This document shows, piece after piece, positions 1 to 7,211 of a stretch of 64,000 nucleotides of DNA. Every line of letters begins with the position of its first letter. Position 1 is the first letter of the stretch. Both the position numbers and the translations under genes were made by a program. The DNA is from Caldilineaceae bacterium (lineage in GTDB: Bacteria; Chloroflexota; Anaerolineae; Caldilineales; Caldilineaceae). The stretch covers positions 35,718 through 99,717 of the forward strand of contig JALHQH010000044.1 in the NCBI GenBank assembly GCA_022842065.1, in the 5' to 3' direction. Below the pieces are notes generated by a model. The model saw only the letters and a program-made list of their open reading frames with translations, searched no databases and had not been told where the DNA came from.

Positions 1-1397
1 ATGGTGGGGCCGTCGCTGTCGGCGCGGATCACTTCGCTGGCCATGTCGATATAATATTGCCAGTTACTCGCCGTCTTGAGTACCACCATGGATGCTTCCG
101 CTGGCTCAATCCCAAAGCGGCGGTAGACAACGGGATGGTTGCCGCCAATGCCGACATTTTCACTCACCACCACGCGAATTGCCCCGATCTCTAACAGTGC
201 CGTCTGCCCCATATCGAACGAAGTGCGCCCGATTACCTCGGCTTCCAAAAGCCCATCGGCGAGCGCCGCCACCTTGGCCGTCACCTGGACCGGCTGGCCA
301 AAGAGCGGATCGAGTTTGCCCCCCAGCGCAACCGCGATCGTGCTACCAACCCCAGCCTGGTGGGCAAGCGCGGCGACCTCCGGATCAACCACCGGGACCA
401 GCGCCCGTTGGGTAATCCCTTGGGCCAACATTTCTCGTAGCAGCACCGTACTATCCCCCGTTGCGCCACCAAAGACACTGTCGCCGGTATCGGAGAGGAT
501 GGTCAGCCCGTTGCCTGCGGCAGCACGGCGCACCGCTTCGGCAGGGGGCACACTCTCGAAAAGCCAGAAGTCGGCGCGCGTATCCCAGGCCAGTTGGGCT
601 AACTCGGCAGAGAGTTTTTGGGCCAGGGCTTGGTCATTGTTGGTGACCACGACCGTGGTCCACCCACCTTCGGGGACATCCAGCCAGGGTTGAATCGGGA
701 AGGGGGAGACGGCGACCACGCCGGGCAACAGCTCCATTTCACGCGCCCGATCGAACCAGCGTTTCATCGGCCCGCGGCTGGTAAGGAATTGCTCCTGGTG
801 GGTGATCATTGGGATCTTGTGCCAAGCAATGGTCGGTTTAATCTCACCACGCACAATCGCAAAGAGTTGTTTGGCGGCGAGATAGCCGGTGTCATAGGGA
901 TCGTGGGGCTGCGTGCGATGGGCAACCAAACCGTCCAGATTGTCGATCATGCGTTTGGTCACATTGCCGTGGTGGTCAAAAGGCGCGACAATCGGGATTT
1001 TGGGCCCAAGCACCCGCCGCGCCGCAGCGAGCAATGCGCCCTCCACATCAGGCTCATTCTCCGCCGCGGCGGCGCCGTGCAGGCTAAAGAAGAGGCCATC
1101 TAGCTCACCTAGTTGGCGCAGCCCTGCGATCAACTTTTCTTCAAAAAAAGTTAAGGTCTCAGCGGTGAGCAGCCCATTTGCCCCGGCCCAGCCGCTGATA
1201 ATCGGCAAGGGGATCAGGTCGACCGCTTCCTCGGTGGCGCGGTCAAAAAAGCCAGCCAAGGTGCCCCGGCCCTTGCAACGCTCCTGGAGAATCTCGTCCC
1301 CTTCATAGAGGCCATATTGGCGAAAGGTATCAACAGTGGTGCGGACAGGGGTAAAACTACAAGTCTCCTGCCCGACTTCGGCAATGGCAATACGCAT
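1..1397 (-). CDS. M81 family metallopeptidase (MlrC / microcystinase C-like), C-terminus cut by window edge
   Basis: About 465 codons are visible from the ATG at 1397 down to the left edge with no stop, so only the last residues are missing (family members are about 490 aa). The N-terminus reads MRIAIAEVGQETCSFTP, matching the usual M81 opening. The zinc-site region is visible as PFDHHGNVTKRM (D141 to N145) followed by HRTQPHDPYDTG. MlrC-type proteins are zinc peptidases first known from microcystin degradation, but most homologues act on unknown peptides or amides, so the substrate cannot be named. No strong Shine-Dalgarno is seen. The leader instead holds a 3 x 15 bp tandem repeat. The neighbours (cyclase, aminotransferase) suggest small amide or amino compound metabolism, which is weak inference. 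Confidence 0.85.
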   Translation of the reverse strand, partial: MRIAIAEVGQETCSFTPVRTTVDTFRQYGLYEGDEILQERCKGRGTLAGFFDRATEEAVDLIPLPIISGWAGANGLLTAETLTFFEEKLIAGLRQLGELDGLFFSLHGAAAAENEPDVEGALLAAARRVLGPKIPIVAPFDHHGNVTKRMIDNLDGLVAHRTQPHDPYDTGYLAAKQLFAIVRGEIKPTIAWHKIPMITHQEQFLTSRGPMKRWFDRAREMELLPGVVAVSPFPIQPWLDVPEGGWTTVVVTNNDQALAQKLSAELAQLAWDTRADFWLFESVPPAEAVRRAAAGNGLTILSDTGDSVFGGATGDSTVLLREMLAQGITQRALVPVVDPEVAALAHQAGVGSTIAVALGGKLDPLFGQPVQVTAKVAALADGLLEAEVIGRTSFDMGQTALLEIGAIRVVVSENVGIGGNHPVVYRRFGIEPAEASMVVLKTASNWQYYIDMASEVIRADSDGPT

Positions 1398-1412
1398 GGT
1401 GAAGTGCTTTCT

Positions 1413-1457
1413 GATTGGGTGATTGGTGATTGGGTGATTCGTGATTGGGTGAATGGT
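1413..1457. repeat. 3 x 15 bp tandem repeat in the leader of the M81 gene
   Basis: Three consecutive 15-bp units begin at 1413, 1428 and 1443, each starting GATTGGGTGA. They lie 16-60 bp upstream of the M81 start codon, on the promoter side. They could be binding sites or a slippage-prone tract. Nothing else is recognised between here and 1600. Confidence 0.7.
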
Positions 1458-1599
1458 AGCGGAAGAGGGGCGGGAATGTCAACCGCGGTTTTTGTGTTTG
1501 ATGCAAGTGAGCGGGTAGGCCGCCATGCTGTGGGTAAGTAGAAAAATATAGATTAAATGGGAGCTTAGGAGGTTGACAAGATCACCTCGCTGTCAACGC

Positions 1600-1710
1600 G
1601 CCCAGTGGGCACCCGGGCTACCCAACAACACCGGGTACCCCCCTCCCTTAGCCGGGTTTACCCGGCGTTGTTAGGTAGCCCTGCGGCTTTAGCCCAGGGC
1701 GGGGATGTCA
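1600..1710. repeat. Palindromic intergenic repeat cluster
   Basis: Arms GGGCTACCCAACAAC (1615-1629) and GTTGTTAGGTAGCCC (1667-1681) are inverted with one mismatch. They enclose nested CCGGGTA/TACCCGG-type palindromes, and the motif CTGCGGCTTTAGCCC follows. The same vocabulary (GGCTTTAGCC next to GTAGCC) recurs at 13.7, 14.9 and 18.4 kb, so this is a member of a dispersed REP-like class. Confidence 0.55.
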
Positions 1711-1790
1711 ACCCCCTGAATTCCGGTTGAGCCAAAATGCAATTTTTGGTATCCTTGACTTATGCATTTAAGCTGCTATACTAAGGGCAG

Positions 1791-1870
1791 AAAATCACTC
1801 TTCTATAGGTGAAAGTCGGCTTCATGCCGTGCACCCGGATAACGGGTCTAGCCGATAGGGGGGTGATTTT
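1791..1870 (+). ncRNA. Candidate structured RNA (solitary, possibly omega-RNA- or intron-like)
   Basis: The ends form an unbroken 16-bp helix (1791-1806 with 1855-1870, three G-U pairs). Inside, GGTG (1808-1811) pairs with CACC (1832-1835) around a CGGC-TTCAT-GCCG hairpin (1817-1829). A further CCCG/CGGG hairpin (1834-1837 with 1843-1846) competes for bases, and TCGGCT (1816-1821) can alternatively pair with AGCCGA (1850-1855). Such nested, mutually exclusive helices suggest a folded RNA rather than a simple terminator. The GGTGAAAGTC and GGGTCTAGCC stretches recall group II intron or IscB-type omega-RNA sequence, but no such protein is nearby. It ends 108 bp before the cyclase gene, so a cis-regulatory leader is also possible. 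The strand is assumed. Confidence 0.4.
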
Positions 1871-1978
1871 GTTTTATCACCTCTTGTCAGCCAACGGCGA
1901 TCCGCAGTAGAATGGCAGAAGTACGATCCAATCAACTATCCCATCTACAATCGATCTATAACCGAGGAGAACCATGCC

Positions 1979-2878
1979 ATGTGCGGAGAATCGCAAGATG
2001 CGTATCGGACGACCAACACGCTGAGCAATTGGGGCCGTTGGGGGGCGGACGACGAGCGGGGCGCGCTCAATCTGTTGACGCCGGAAATCCTGATCAAAGC
2101 CGCTGGGCTGGTCAAACGGGGCAAGGTCTATAGCCTCTCTGTCCCGCTGGAAGCCGAGGGGCCACAATGGCCCATGCGCCACAAGACCTGGCGCGTCACC
2201 ACCTATCGCCATGCGCCCGCCGACAGCCACGAACGAAGCGGGGCCGATGATGTGGTGACCATGCACTCCCACTCCGGCACCCACATGGACGCGCTCTGCC
2301 ACATCTGGTATGATGATCAACTCTACAACGGCCACCGCGCCTCGGAACATATTACCAGCACCGGCGCGACGCGCAATGGCATGCAAAATGTGCCCTTCAT
2401 CGTCGGGCGCGGCGTGCTGCTCGACATCGCCGGCTGGAAAGGGGTTGATCACCTGCAACTGGGCGAAGCGATCACCCCAACCGATCTCGACGCCTGTGCC
2501 GCGGCCCAAGGGGTAACGATCCAACCCGGCGACCTGCTGATGACGCGCACCGGTTGGCTCAACGTTTTTGCCCAGGATCGCGCCCACTTTAACAGCGGCG
2601 AGCCGGGTATCGACGAGTCAACGATTCCCTGGCTGCAGCAACATGATGTGGCGGCGATCTGCGCTGACAACCACGCGGTGGAAGCCTTTGTCGGTATGCC
2701 GCCGGCCCATCTGCCCGTTCACGCGGCGGCGATCCGCGATTTGGGCCTCTATCTGGTGGAATATCTCAACCTAGAGCAACTCGCCGCCGATAAAGTCTAC
2801 GAGTGCCTGCTCGTCATCGCCCCGTTGCAGATGACGGGGGCCATCGGCAGCCCAGTTAATCCGATTGCAATTGCGTAA
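1979..2878 (+). CDS. Cyclase family protein (metal-dependent hydrolase, kynurenine formamidase-like)
   Basis: This 299-aa protein has the PF04199 metal signature HSGTHMDALCH at about residues 98-108, plus a downstream DNHAVE segment typical of the family. Members hydrolyse amides or lactones (N-formylkynurenine, isatin, cyclic imides) with a bound divalent cation. This one resembles the broad cyclase group rather than authentic KynB, so the substrate is open. The ATG at 1979 is preceded by GAGGA at 1964-1968 with good spacing. A competing ATG at 1974 is in another frame and stops after 16 codons. The following aminotransferase is co-oriented 104 bp away, possibly the same pathway. Confidence 0.85.
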   Translation: MCGESQDAYRTTNTLSNWGRWGADDERGALNLLTPEILIKAAGLVKRGKVYSLSVPLEAEGPQWPMRHKTWRVTTYRHAPADSHERSGADDVVTMHSHSGTHMDALCHIWYDDQLYNGHRASEHITSTGATRNGMQNVPFIVGRGVLLDIAGWKGVDHLQLGEAITPTDLDACAAAQGVTIQPGDLLMTRTGWLNVFAQDRAHFNSGEPGIDESTIPWLQQHDVAAICADNHAVEAFVGMPPAHLPVHAAAIRDLGLYLVEYLNLEQLAADKVYECLLVIAPLQMTGAIGSPVNPIAIA

Positions 2879-2982
2879 TGGAACGCGGATTTGGCGGATA
2901 GAAGCGGATAAAATCCGTGAAAATCGGCCTAATCCGCTAAATCTGCGCTCTATACCATCCTCTTAAGACGAAAGGATCATCT

Positions 2983-4284
2983 ATGTCTGCTGCAATTGAA
3001 ACGGCCTTGGCCGAAGCGGTGGCCGATTTTACAGCGCGCAATCCCCTGAGTTTGGCGCGCCAGACCGCGGCTGCGGCGGTCATGCCTGGTGGGAACACGC
3101 GCACGGTGCTCTATTACAACCCTTTTCCCCTGGGGGTGGCCCGTGCGGAGGGCTGTTACGTGTGGGATCTTGATGGTCACCGCTATGTCGATTTCCTGGG
3201 TGAATATACCGCTGGGCTTTATGGCCATTCCCATCCCGTCATTCGGGCGGCATTGGAACGGGCGCTGGCTGAAGGGCTCAACTTTGGCGGCCCCAACTTG
3301 ATGGAAGTGCAACTGGCGGAGGCGGTCTGTGCGCGCTTCCCATCGATTGAAAAGGTGCGTTTTACCAACTCGGGCACGGAAGCCAACTTGATGGCCCTGA
3401 CCGCGGCACGCGCCTTCACTGGGCGGGAAAAGATCATGGTCTTTGCCGGCGGTTATCATGGCGGCGTGCTCTATTTCAGTGGCGGCACCAGCAGCCCGGT
3501 CAATGCGCCCTATGACTTTGTGATCGCGCCCTACAACGACCTGGCCGGCACCGGGGCGCTGATTGACCAACATGGCGGTAACCTGGCCGCGATTATCCTT
3601 GAACCAATGTTGGGGGGCGGCGGCTGTATCCCGGCGGATCGCGATTTTCTGGCCATGTTGCGGGCAAAGACGACACAGCACGCAGCGATTCTGATCTTTG
3701 ACGAAGTGATGACCTCGCGCCTGGCTCCTGGTGGTTTACAAGAACACCACGCCATTCTGCCCGATCTGACCACCCTGGGCAAGTATGTGGGCGGTGGGAT
3801 GTCCTTTGGCGCGTTTGGCGGCAGCGCCGAGTTGATGGACCAATTTGACCCCAGCCAGCTGAATGCGCTGCCCCACGCCGGTACCTTTAACAACAATGTG
3901 CTAACGATGAGTGCCGGTCTCGCCGGGTTAACCCAGGTCTACACGCCCCAAGCTGCCGTAGCGCTCAACGCCCGGGGCGATGCCCTGCGCACGCGGCTCA
4001 ACGATCTCTGTCAACGCCATGAAGTACCCATGCAATTCACCGGCCTTGGCTCGATGCTCAGCGTCCACCTGACCGATGCCCCACTCCACACGCCAGAAGA
4101 TACCGCGCAGGGCAACGGCCAATTGCGCGATCTCCTCTTCTTTGATCTGTTGCAGGCCGGTATCTGGATCGCCCGTCGCGGGATGATTAACTTGAGCCTA
4201 CCGATTGGTGATGTAGAGGAAGCGCAGTTGGTCGACGCGGTGGCTGGGTTTATTGCGCAGCGCGGGGCTTTGTTGGGGGGTTGA
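2983..4284 (+). CDS. Class III PLP-dependent aminotransferase (glutamate-1-semialdehyde aminomutase-like)
   Basis: The 433-aa length is typical of fold-type I class III enzymes. Visible motifs are the phosphate-binding SGTEANLMALTAARAF, the PLP-ring aspartate in LIFDEVMTSR, and the Schiff-base lysine K267 in LGKYVGGGMSFGAFGG, which matches the GSAM sub-branch. True HemL normally has a conserved heme-pathway context that is absent here, so an amino-sugar or beta-amino acid aminotransferase or mutase role is equally likely. AAAGGA 7 bp upstream supports the ATG. The gene probably works with the preceding cyclase-family hydrolase. Confidence 0.88.
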   Translation: MSAAIETALAEAVADFTARNPLSLARQTAAAAVMPGGNTRTVLYYNPFPLGVARAEGCYVWDLDGHRYVDFLGEYTAGLYGHSHPVIRAALERALAEGLNFGGPNLMEVQLAEAVCARFPSIEKVRFTNSGTEANLMALTAARAFTGREKIMVFAGGYHGGVLYFSGGTSSPVNAPYDFVIAPYNDLAGTGALIDQHGGNLAAIILEPMLGGGGCIPADRDFLAMLRAKTTQHAAILIFDEVMTSRLAPGGLQEHHAILPDLTTLGKYVGGGMSFGAFGGSAELMDQFDPSQLNALPHAGTFNNNVLTMSAGLAGLTQVYTPQAAVALNARGDALRTRLNDLCQRHEVPMQFTGLGSMLSVHLTDAPLHTPEDTAQGNGQLRDLLFFDLLQAGIWIARRGMINLSLPIGDVEEAQLVDAVAGFIAQRGALLGG

Positions 4285-4299
4285 AAATATGGAAATTTT

Positions 4300-4371
4300 T
4301 CGGCCGCGGATTTTCGCTGCACTACGCCCATTTGTCTTTATCTGCGTGCTTCTGCGTCAATCCGCGGCCGA
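4300..4371. repeat. 13-bp inverted repeat after the aminotransferase gene
   Basis: TCGGCCGCGGATT (4300-4312) is repeated inverted at 4359-4371 with a 46-nt spacer. Related GCGGATT words also lie in the gap before the aminotransferase gene (2885-2975). It has no T-tract, so it is more likely a dispersed palindrome than a terminator. Confidence 0.5.
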
Positions 4372-4401
4372 TTTACATATCAGTCTTAATTCTGGTACAA
4401 T
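4372..4401 (+). promoter_or_regulatory. Sigma-70-type promoter of the toxin-antitoxin pair
   Basis: The -35 TTTACA (4372-4377), 18-bp spacer and -10 TACAAT (4396-4401) are preceded by an extended -10 TG at 4393-4394. GGTAC (4395-4399) and GTACC (4419-4423) form an imperfect dyad over the start region, a plausible autoregulatory operator. Confidence 0.5.
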
Positions 4402-4438
4402 ATTCGGTGTCTAATTGCGTACCTAAAGGAGCCAAGGC

Positions 4439-4711
4439 ATGAATACGATTCCAGCACAAGATTTGAAACGACGAGGTATCGCTGCGGTTGATGATCTCAT
4501 TGCGAAAGGTGATATCTACGTCATTCGCAACAACCAGCCACAGTATGTGGTACTTTCAGCGGTACGCTATCAAGAATTAATTGAGGCGCAAGCAGAAGCC
4601 TATGCCGCGCGGATCAGGGCATCGCTCGAAGATCTTAAGGCAGGTAAAATTCAGCACTTTGCCTCAGCCGAAGCGCTGTTAAAAGAAATTGATCGCGAGG
4701 AAGAAGCGTAG
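4439..4711 (+). CDS. Type II antitoxin, Phd/YefM-like
   Basis: This 90-aa acidic protein has an N-terminal DNA-binding part (QDLKRRGIAAVDDLIAKGD, then the strand YVIRNNQPQYVVLSAVRYQE) characteristic of prevent-host-death folds. A charged C-terminal helix (ALLKEIDREEEA) would wrap the toxin. AAAGGAG at 4425-4431 supports the ATG. The stop codon overlaps the GTG of the toxin by one base, as expected for coupled expression. It should repress its own promoter together with the toxin. Confidence 0.8.
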   Translation: MNTIPAQDLKRRGIAAVDDLIAKGDIYVIRNNQPQYVVLSAVRYQELIEAQAEAYAARIRASLEDLKAGKIQHFASAEALLKEIDREEEA

Positions 4712-4986
4712 TGTTTACCCTCGTCACAACTGAATACTTTCTGCGCCGTGCCCGTAAATTTTTCAAGAAACATCCTGATTTACGCCCCCGCTTTGTACAG
4801 GTAGTTGATGATCTACAACAGGATCCTTTTGCGCCCCATTTGGACTACCATCATCTGGGCGGCAAACTGAAAGGAATTCAGGCCATTCGTCTTACAGATA
4901 GCTATCGGATCACTTTGACGGTTATCATCACGGCAAAGGAAATCACGCTGCTTGATATTGGCAGCCATGATGAGGTTTACCGATAA
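4711..4986 (+). CDS. Type II toxin, RelE/YafQ-like (mRNA interferase family)
   Basis: The 91-aa basic protein starts at a GTG overlapping the antitoxin stop (TAGTG). FLRRARKFFKKHPDLRPRF, a central HHLGGKLKGIQAIRLTDSYRI and the terminal LLDIGSHDEVYR match the RelE/ParE superfamily. The GSHDEVYR ending with its histidine is the YafQ/RelE-type C-terminus. These toxins cut ribosome-bound mRNA, although the ParE branch poisons gyrase. The RLTDSYRI strand fits RelE better. The system looks intact. Confidence 0.8.
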   Translation: MFTLVTTEYFLRRARKFFKKHPDLRPRFVQVVDDLQQDPFAPHLDYHHLGGKLKGIQAIRLTDSYRITLTVIITAKEITLLDIGSHDEVYR

Positions 4987-5001
4987 TCAATCGCCAAGCA
5001 G

Positions 5002-5136
5002 TTAGACTGTCCCGCCGGGTGTAAAGCAGAAGGCAATGGCCAGGAGCACATAGACGCCGAGTAACATCAGCCCTTCGTACCATTTAGTCTCCCTATCGCG
5101 CGCCACCGAATTGCTAACAAAGAGGAACGCCACCAA
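5002..5136 (-). pseudogene. Remnant of a Ca2+/H+ antiporter (CAX-type) C-terminus
   Basis: Read on the minus strand from about 5136 to the TAA at 5002-5004, the frame encodes VAFLFVSNSVARD, then TKWYEGLMLLGVYVLL and AIAFCF. This follows the last transmembrane helix and the DGETNW-EG-LLAVY block that ends CAX-family exchangers. An in-frame stop lies just upstream, with no start, so only about 45 codons of the end survive. The strong hairpin at 5119-5156 lies inside the relic. Recognition is by motif memory only. Confidence 0.55.
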
Positions 5137-5156
5137 AATTGGTGGTGTTCCTCTTT
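5119..5156. terminator. Bidirectional hairpin terminator between the toxin gene and the OsmC lipoprotein gene
   Basis: A 16-bp stem (5119-5134 with 5141-5156, one G-U) with loop AAAATT separates two convergent genes. The arms begin AAAGAGG and end CCTCTTT, giving an A/U-rich tail on both strands. Confidence 0.7.
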
Positions 5157-5200
5157 AGTTTATAGCAACTTTAGATAGTCAAAACCAAGGGGTGCGCAGC

Positions 5201-6205
5201 TTACCCACCTGCTGCCACAACCTCCGCACCATTCAAGGTCACCGCAGCCGAACGCACCAGCGTCGTCAGCACCGGGCAGCGACTTTGGAACGCTTGCTCC
5301 AGTTGCGCCAGTTGTTCGGTGCTAGCCCCGTCAGCGGTCATGGTGATGCGGATGGCCTGGAGGCGTGGGTCGAATTCACTGTTCTTGATGCCGCGCGGGT
5401 CAAAATCAGCCTCGACGGCGGCGCTAATGCCGGTAAGCGTCATGCCCGCCTCTTGGGCCGCAGTTTCATAGACAAAACTGCCACAGGTTGCCAGCGCGCC
5501 CAGCAGCAGATCCATCGGGTTGCGCTCCTCATTCGGGCCACCCAGCGGCGGGATCGAATCGACGACAAAGTGATTGCCGCGGGCCGTCACCAGGGCACGG
5601 CCCGGTTGATTGGAGAGCTGTACGGTCACTTCGGCGGTGGTTAGATCGGCGGTGGGGGCACCCATTGCGGTGTCACCGGCGCTGACTTCGATGGGGACGG
5701 CGCGCACCAGCGTCGTGTAGATCGGGCAGTGGGCCTGGAAATGTTCAATCAATTTGGCGCTTTGGTCAGCATCGGCACCGGGCAGGGTGAGGTGGACGCG
5801 CAGGGCTTGCAGGCGGGGGTCAACCGCTTCGCCCTTGAGGCCGCGGGGGTCGAAGTCGGCCTGCACCAGCGCGGTGGCACCGGTCAAGGCAATTTCTAGC
5901 GTGGGGGCGGTGGCTTCGGCGATAAAGATGCCACAGGTGCCCAGCGCGGCCAACAGCGCATCCAGCGGGTTGACTTCTTCGTTGGGGCCGGCCAACGCGC
6001 CGGGCGAGTCGATCACAAAATGGTTACCGCGGGCGCTGACAATCGCGCGACCCGGCTCGTTGGAAACTTGGGCGGAGACCTTGGGGGTGGCTTTGTCCAC
6101 CGGTGGGGGTGGCGGTGTGGGCGCTTGGATCGGTTGGCAGGCGCTCATGAGAAGCATCAACACAGAGAGCACAGTAAGCGTGATAGATTGCAAACGGTTT
6201 GACAT
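5201..6205 (-). CDS. Lipoprotein with two tandem OsmC/Ohr-type domains
   Basis: The product has a signal peptide ending in the lipobox LMSAC, a proline-rich linker (PIQAPTPPPPPV), then two homologous OsmC-fold domains of about 150 aa each. Each domain keeps both redox cysteines: ALGTCGIF with AHCPIYTTL in the first, ALATCGSF with SRCPVLTTL in the second. OsmC/Ohr proteins are cytoplasmic thiol peroxidases that reduce organic hydroperoxides. A surface-anchored tandem version is unusual. The start at 6205 is preferred over the in-frame codon at 6235 because AGGAA sits 6 bp before it. The gene ends 45 bp from a bidirectional terminator. The external reductant is unknown. Confidence 0.85.
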   Translation of the reverse strand: MSNRLQSITLTVLSVLMLLMSACQPIQAPTPPPPPVDKATPKVSAQVSNEPGRAIVSARGNHFVIDSPGALAGPNEEVNPLDALLAALGTCGIFIAEATAPTLEIALTGATALVQADFDPRGLKGEAVDPRLQALRVHLTLPGADADQSAKLIEHFQAHCPIYTTLVRAVPIEVSAGDTAMGAPTADLTTAEVTVQLSNQPGRALVTARGNHFVVDSIPPLGGPNEERNPMDLLLGALATCGSFVYETAAQEAGMTLTGISAAVEADFDPRGIKNSEFDPRLQAIRITMTADGASTEQLAQLEQAFQSRCPVLTTLVRSAAVTLNGAEVVAAGG

Positions 6206-6425
6206 ACTGCTTCCTTTCTCTTGACATACAATCACAATTTATATAACCGTGCGCGCACCACTACGCTGAAAGTGGCGCGGCACTGATTACCAATGAATAC
6301 ATATTGTCATTCAATCCTGAAAAAGCTAACGCTGGGCTAACCACTTCCTATCCAGTGCCTCACCACTTGGCAAAAACTTGACCAGTGCTGGAAATGGAGC
6401 GCTGCAACCTAGGGCAAACACCGCT

Positions 6426-6827
6426 TCAGCGCGCCGGCGGCAGATTGCTGGTCCAGATCTCGCGGTGGATGGCCCACTCACCCCGCAGCGCTTTCCAGAT
6501 CACCACATATTTACCGAGATCGAGCACCCGCTTGTGGAGGTCGAGAAAACGATACTCACCCACTTCATTGACCGTGGTGGCCAAGTAATCGATTTCCAAC
6601 GGGGTACGCTGGATGGCACAAATGCCCATGTCTCGGCAGCCTTGCCAAAAGGCCTGGATCGCTGCCCGCCCGCAAATGGCGGCGCTGTAAGCGGGCATCA
6701 GCTGCCCGCTTTGCGCATAGATGGCGGCCACCCTCGCGATATCGCCCTGGCCAAAAGCGACCAGCCACTGCTGCTGCCGGGCATGCAGAGCGATTTCGAT
6801 CACGTCCAAAGGTGGCTGAGTGGTCAT
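6426..6827 (-). CDS. NTF2-like / SnoaL-type protein, copy A
   Basis: This 133-aa protein is of the SnoaL/DUF4440 type: an N-terminal helix (HARQQQWLVAFGQGD), then IAAIYA-type helix, GRAAIQAFWQGC, and strands VNEVGEYRFLD and KYVVIWKALRGEWAIHREIW. It is a clear paralogue of the protein at 14067-14507, sharing FWQGC, MG-x(3-5)-RTP, NEVG and the C-terminal W-SNLP. The fold binds small molecules or acts as cyclase, isomerase or dimer scaffold, so no reaction can be assigned. The ATG at 6827 is chosen because it aligns with the paralogue. A GTG at 6893 would add 22 residues. The promoter at 6939-6993 matches that of the paralogue. Confidence 0.75.
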   Translation of the reverse strand: MTTQPPLDVIEIALHARQQQWLVAFGQGDIARVAAIYAQSGQLMPAYSAAICGRAAIQAFWQGCRDMGICAIQRTPLEIDYLATTVNEVGEYRFLDLHKRVLDLGKYVVIWKALRGEWAIHREIWTSNLPPAR

Positions 6828-6938
6828 GGTCGGCACGTGCGCCTCCGCGAGAAAATAGGTGGCCCCAGCGTCCGGCGTGCGCGGGATGAACACTGACGAT
6901 GGTTGGATGGTGGGCTACTGGTAAGTAATGCTGTGATC

Positions 6939-6993
6939 AGCGTAGCAGGGCGAGCGTTGCCTAAGCGTTGCTTGGGATGAGGAAAAGCGTTGC
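6939..6993 (-). promoter_or_regulatory. SARP/BTAD-like direct-repeat promoter, copy A
   Basis: Three identical AGCGTTGC words (plus strand) start at 6953, 6964 and 6986, that is 11 and 22 bp apart (one and two helical turns). The promoter-proximal repeat ends exactly 8 bp from the minus-strand -10 TACGCT (6944-6939), and no -35 box is needed in such promoters. This is the layout known for SARP activators, in which heptamer direct repeats replace the -35 element. The same arrangement precedes the paralogue at 14575-14628. Confidence 0.7.
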
Positions 6994-7035
6994 GGCTGGA
7001 TGTCAGGCTGGGATGCCTCCCAGGAAAGGGGCAGC

Positions 7036-7104
7036 AAGGTGACCGGCACTGGGCAAAACCGATTGGCTTAACCGACATACCCCTTGCCCAGTGCCGGTCA
7101 CCTT
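7036..7104. repeat. Perfect 21-bp inverted repeat with 27-nt spacer
   Basis: The arms 7036-7056 and 7084-7104 (AAGGTGACCGGCACTGG and onward) are exact inverted copies. It lies between the divergent NTF2-like and AAA/PD-(D/E)XK genes. It has no U-tract and is probably a mobile palindromic element or a cruciform-forming site. Confidence 0.75.
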
Positions 7105-7211
7105 AACGCCGAAAATTTGGTACACACCCGTCAGACAGGGATACATGGGAAAACCGCGAATTTATGCTATACTAATCGCCATCGTCGCTTTGCGATCAGG
7201 GAGAGGATGCC

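Noticed and set aside
1413..1457. Tandem repeat considered as a CRISPR fragment
   Set aside because: Units are 15 bp and adjacent with no spacers, and no cas gene is present.
2977..3681. 234-codon frame antisense to the aminotransferase gene
   Set aside because: Opposite strand shadow of a well-supported gene with no motif and no start signal.
2983..4284. Authentic hemL (heme pathway)
   Set aside because: Motifs fit the GSAM-like branch, but no other heme gene is nearby and the neighbours point elsewhere; the gene symbol was withheld.
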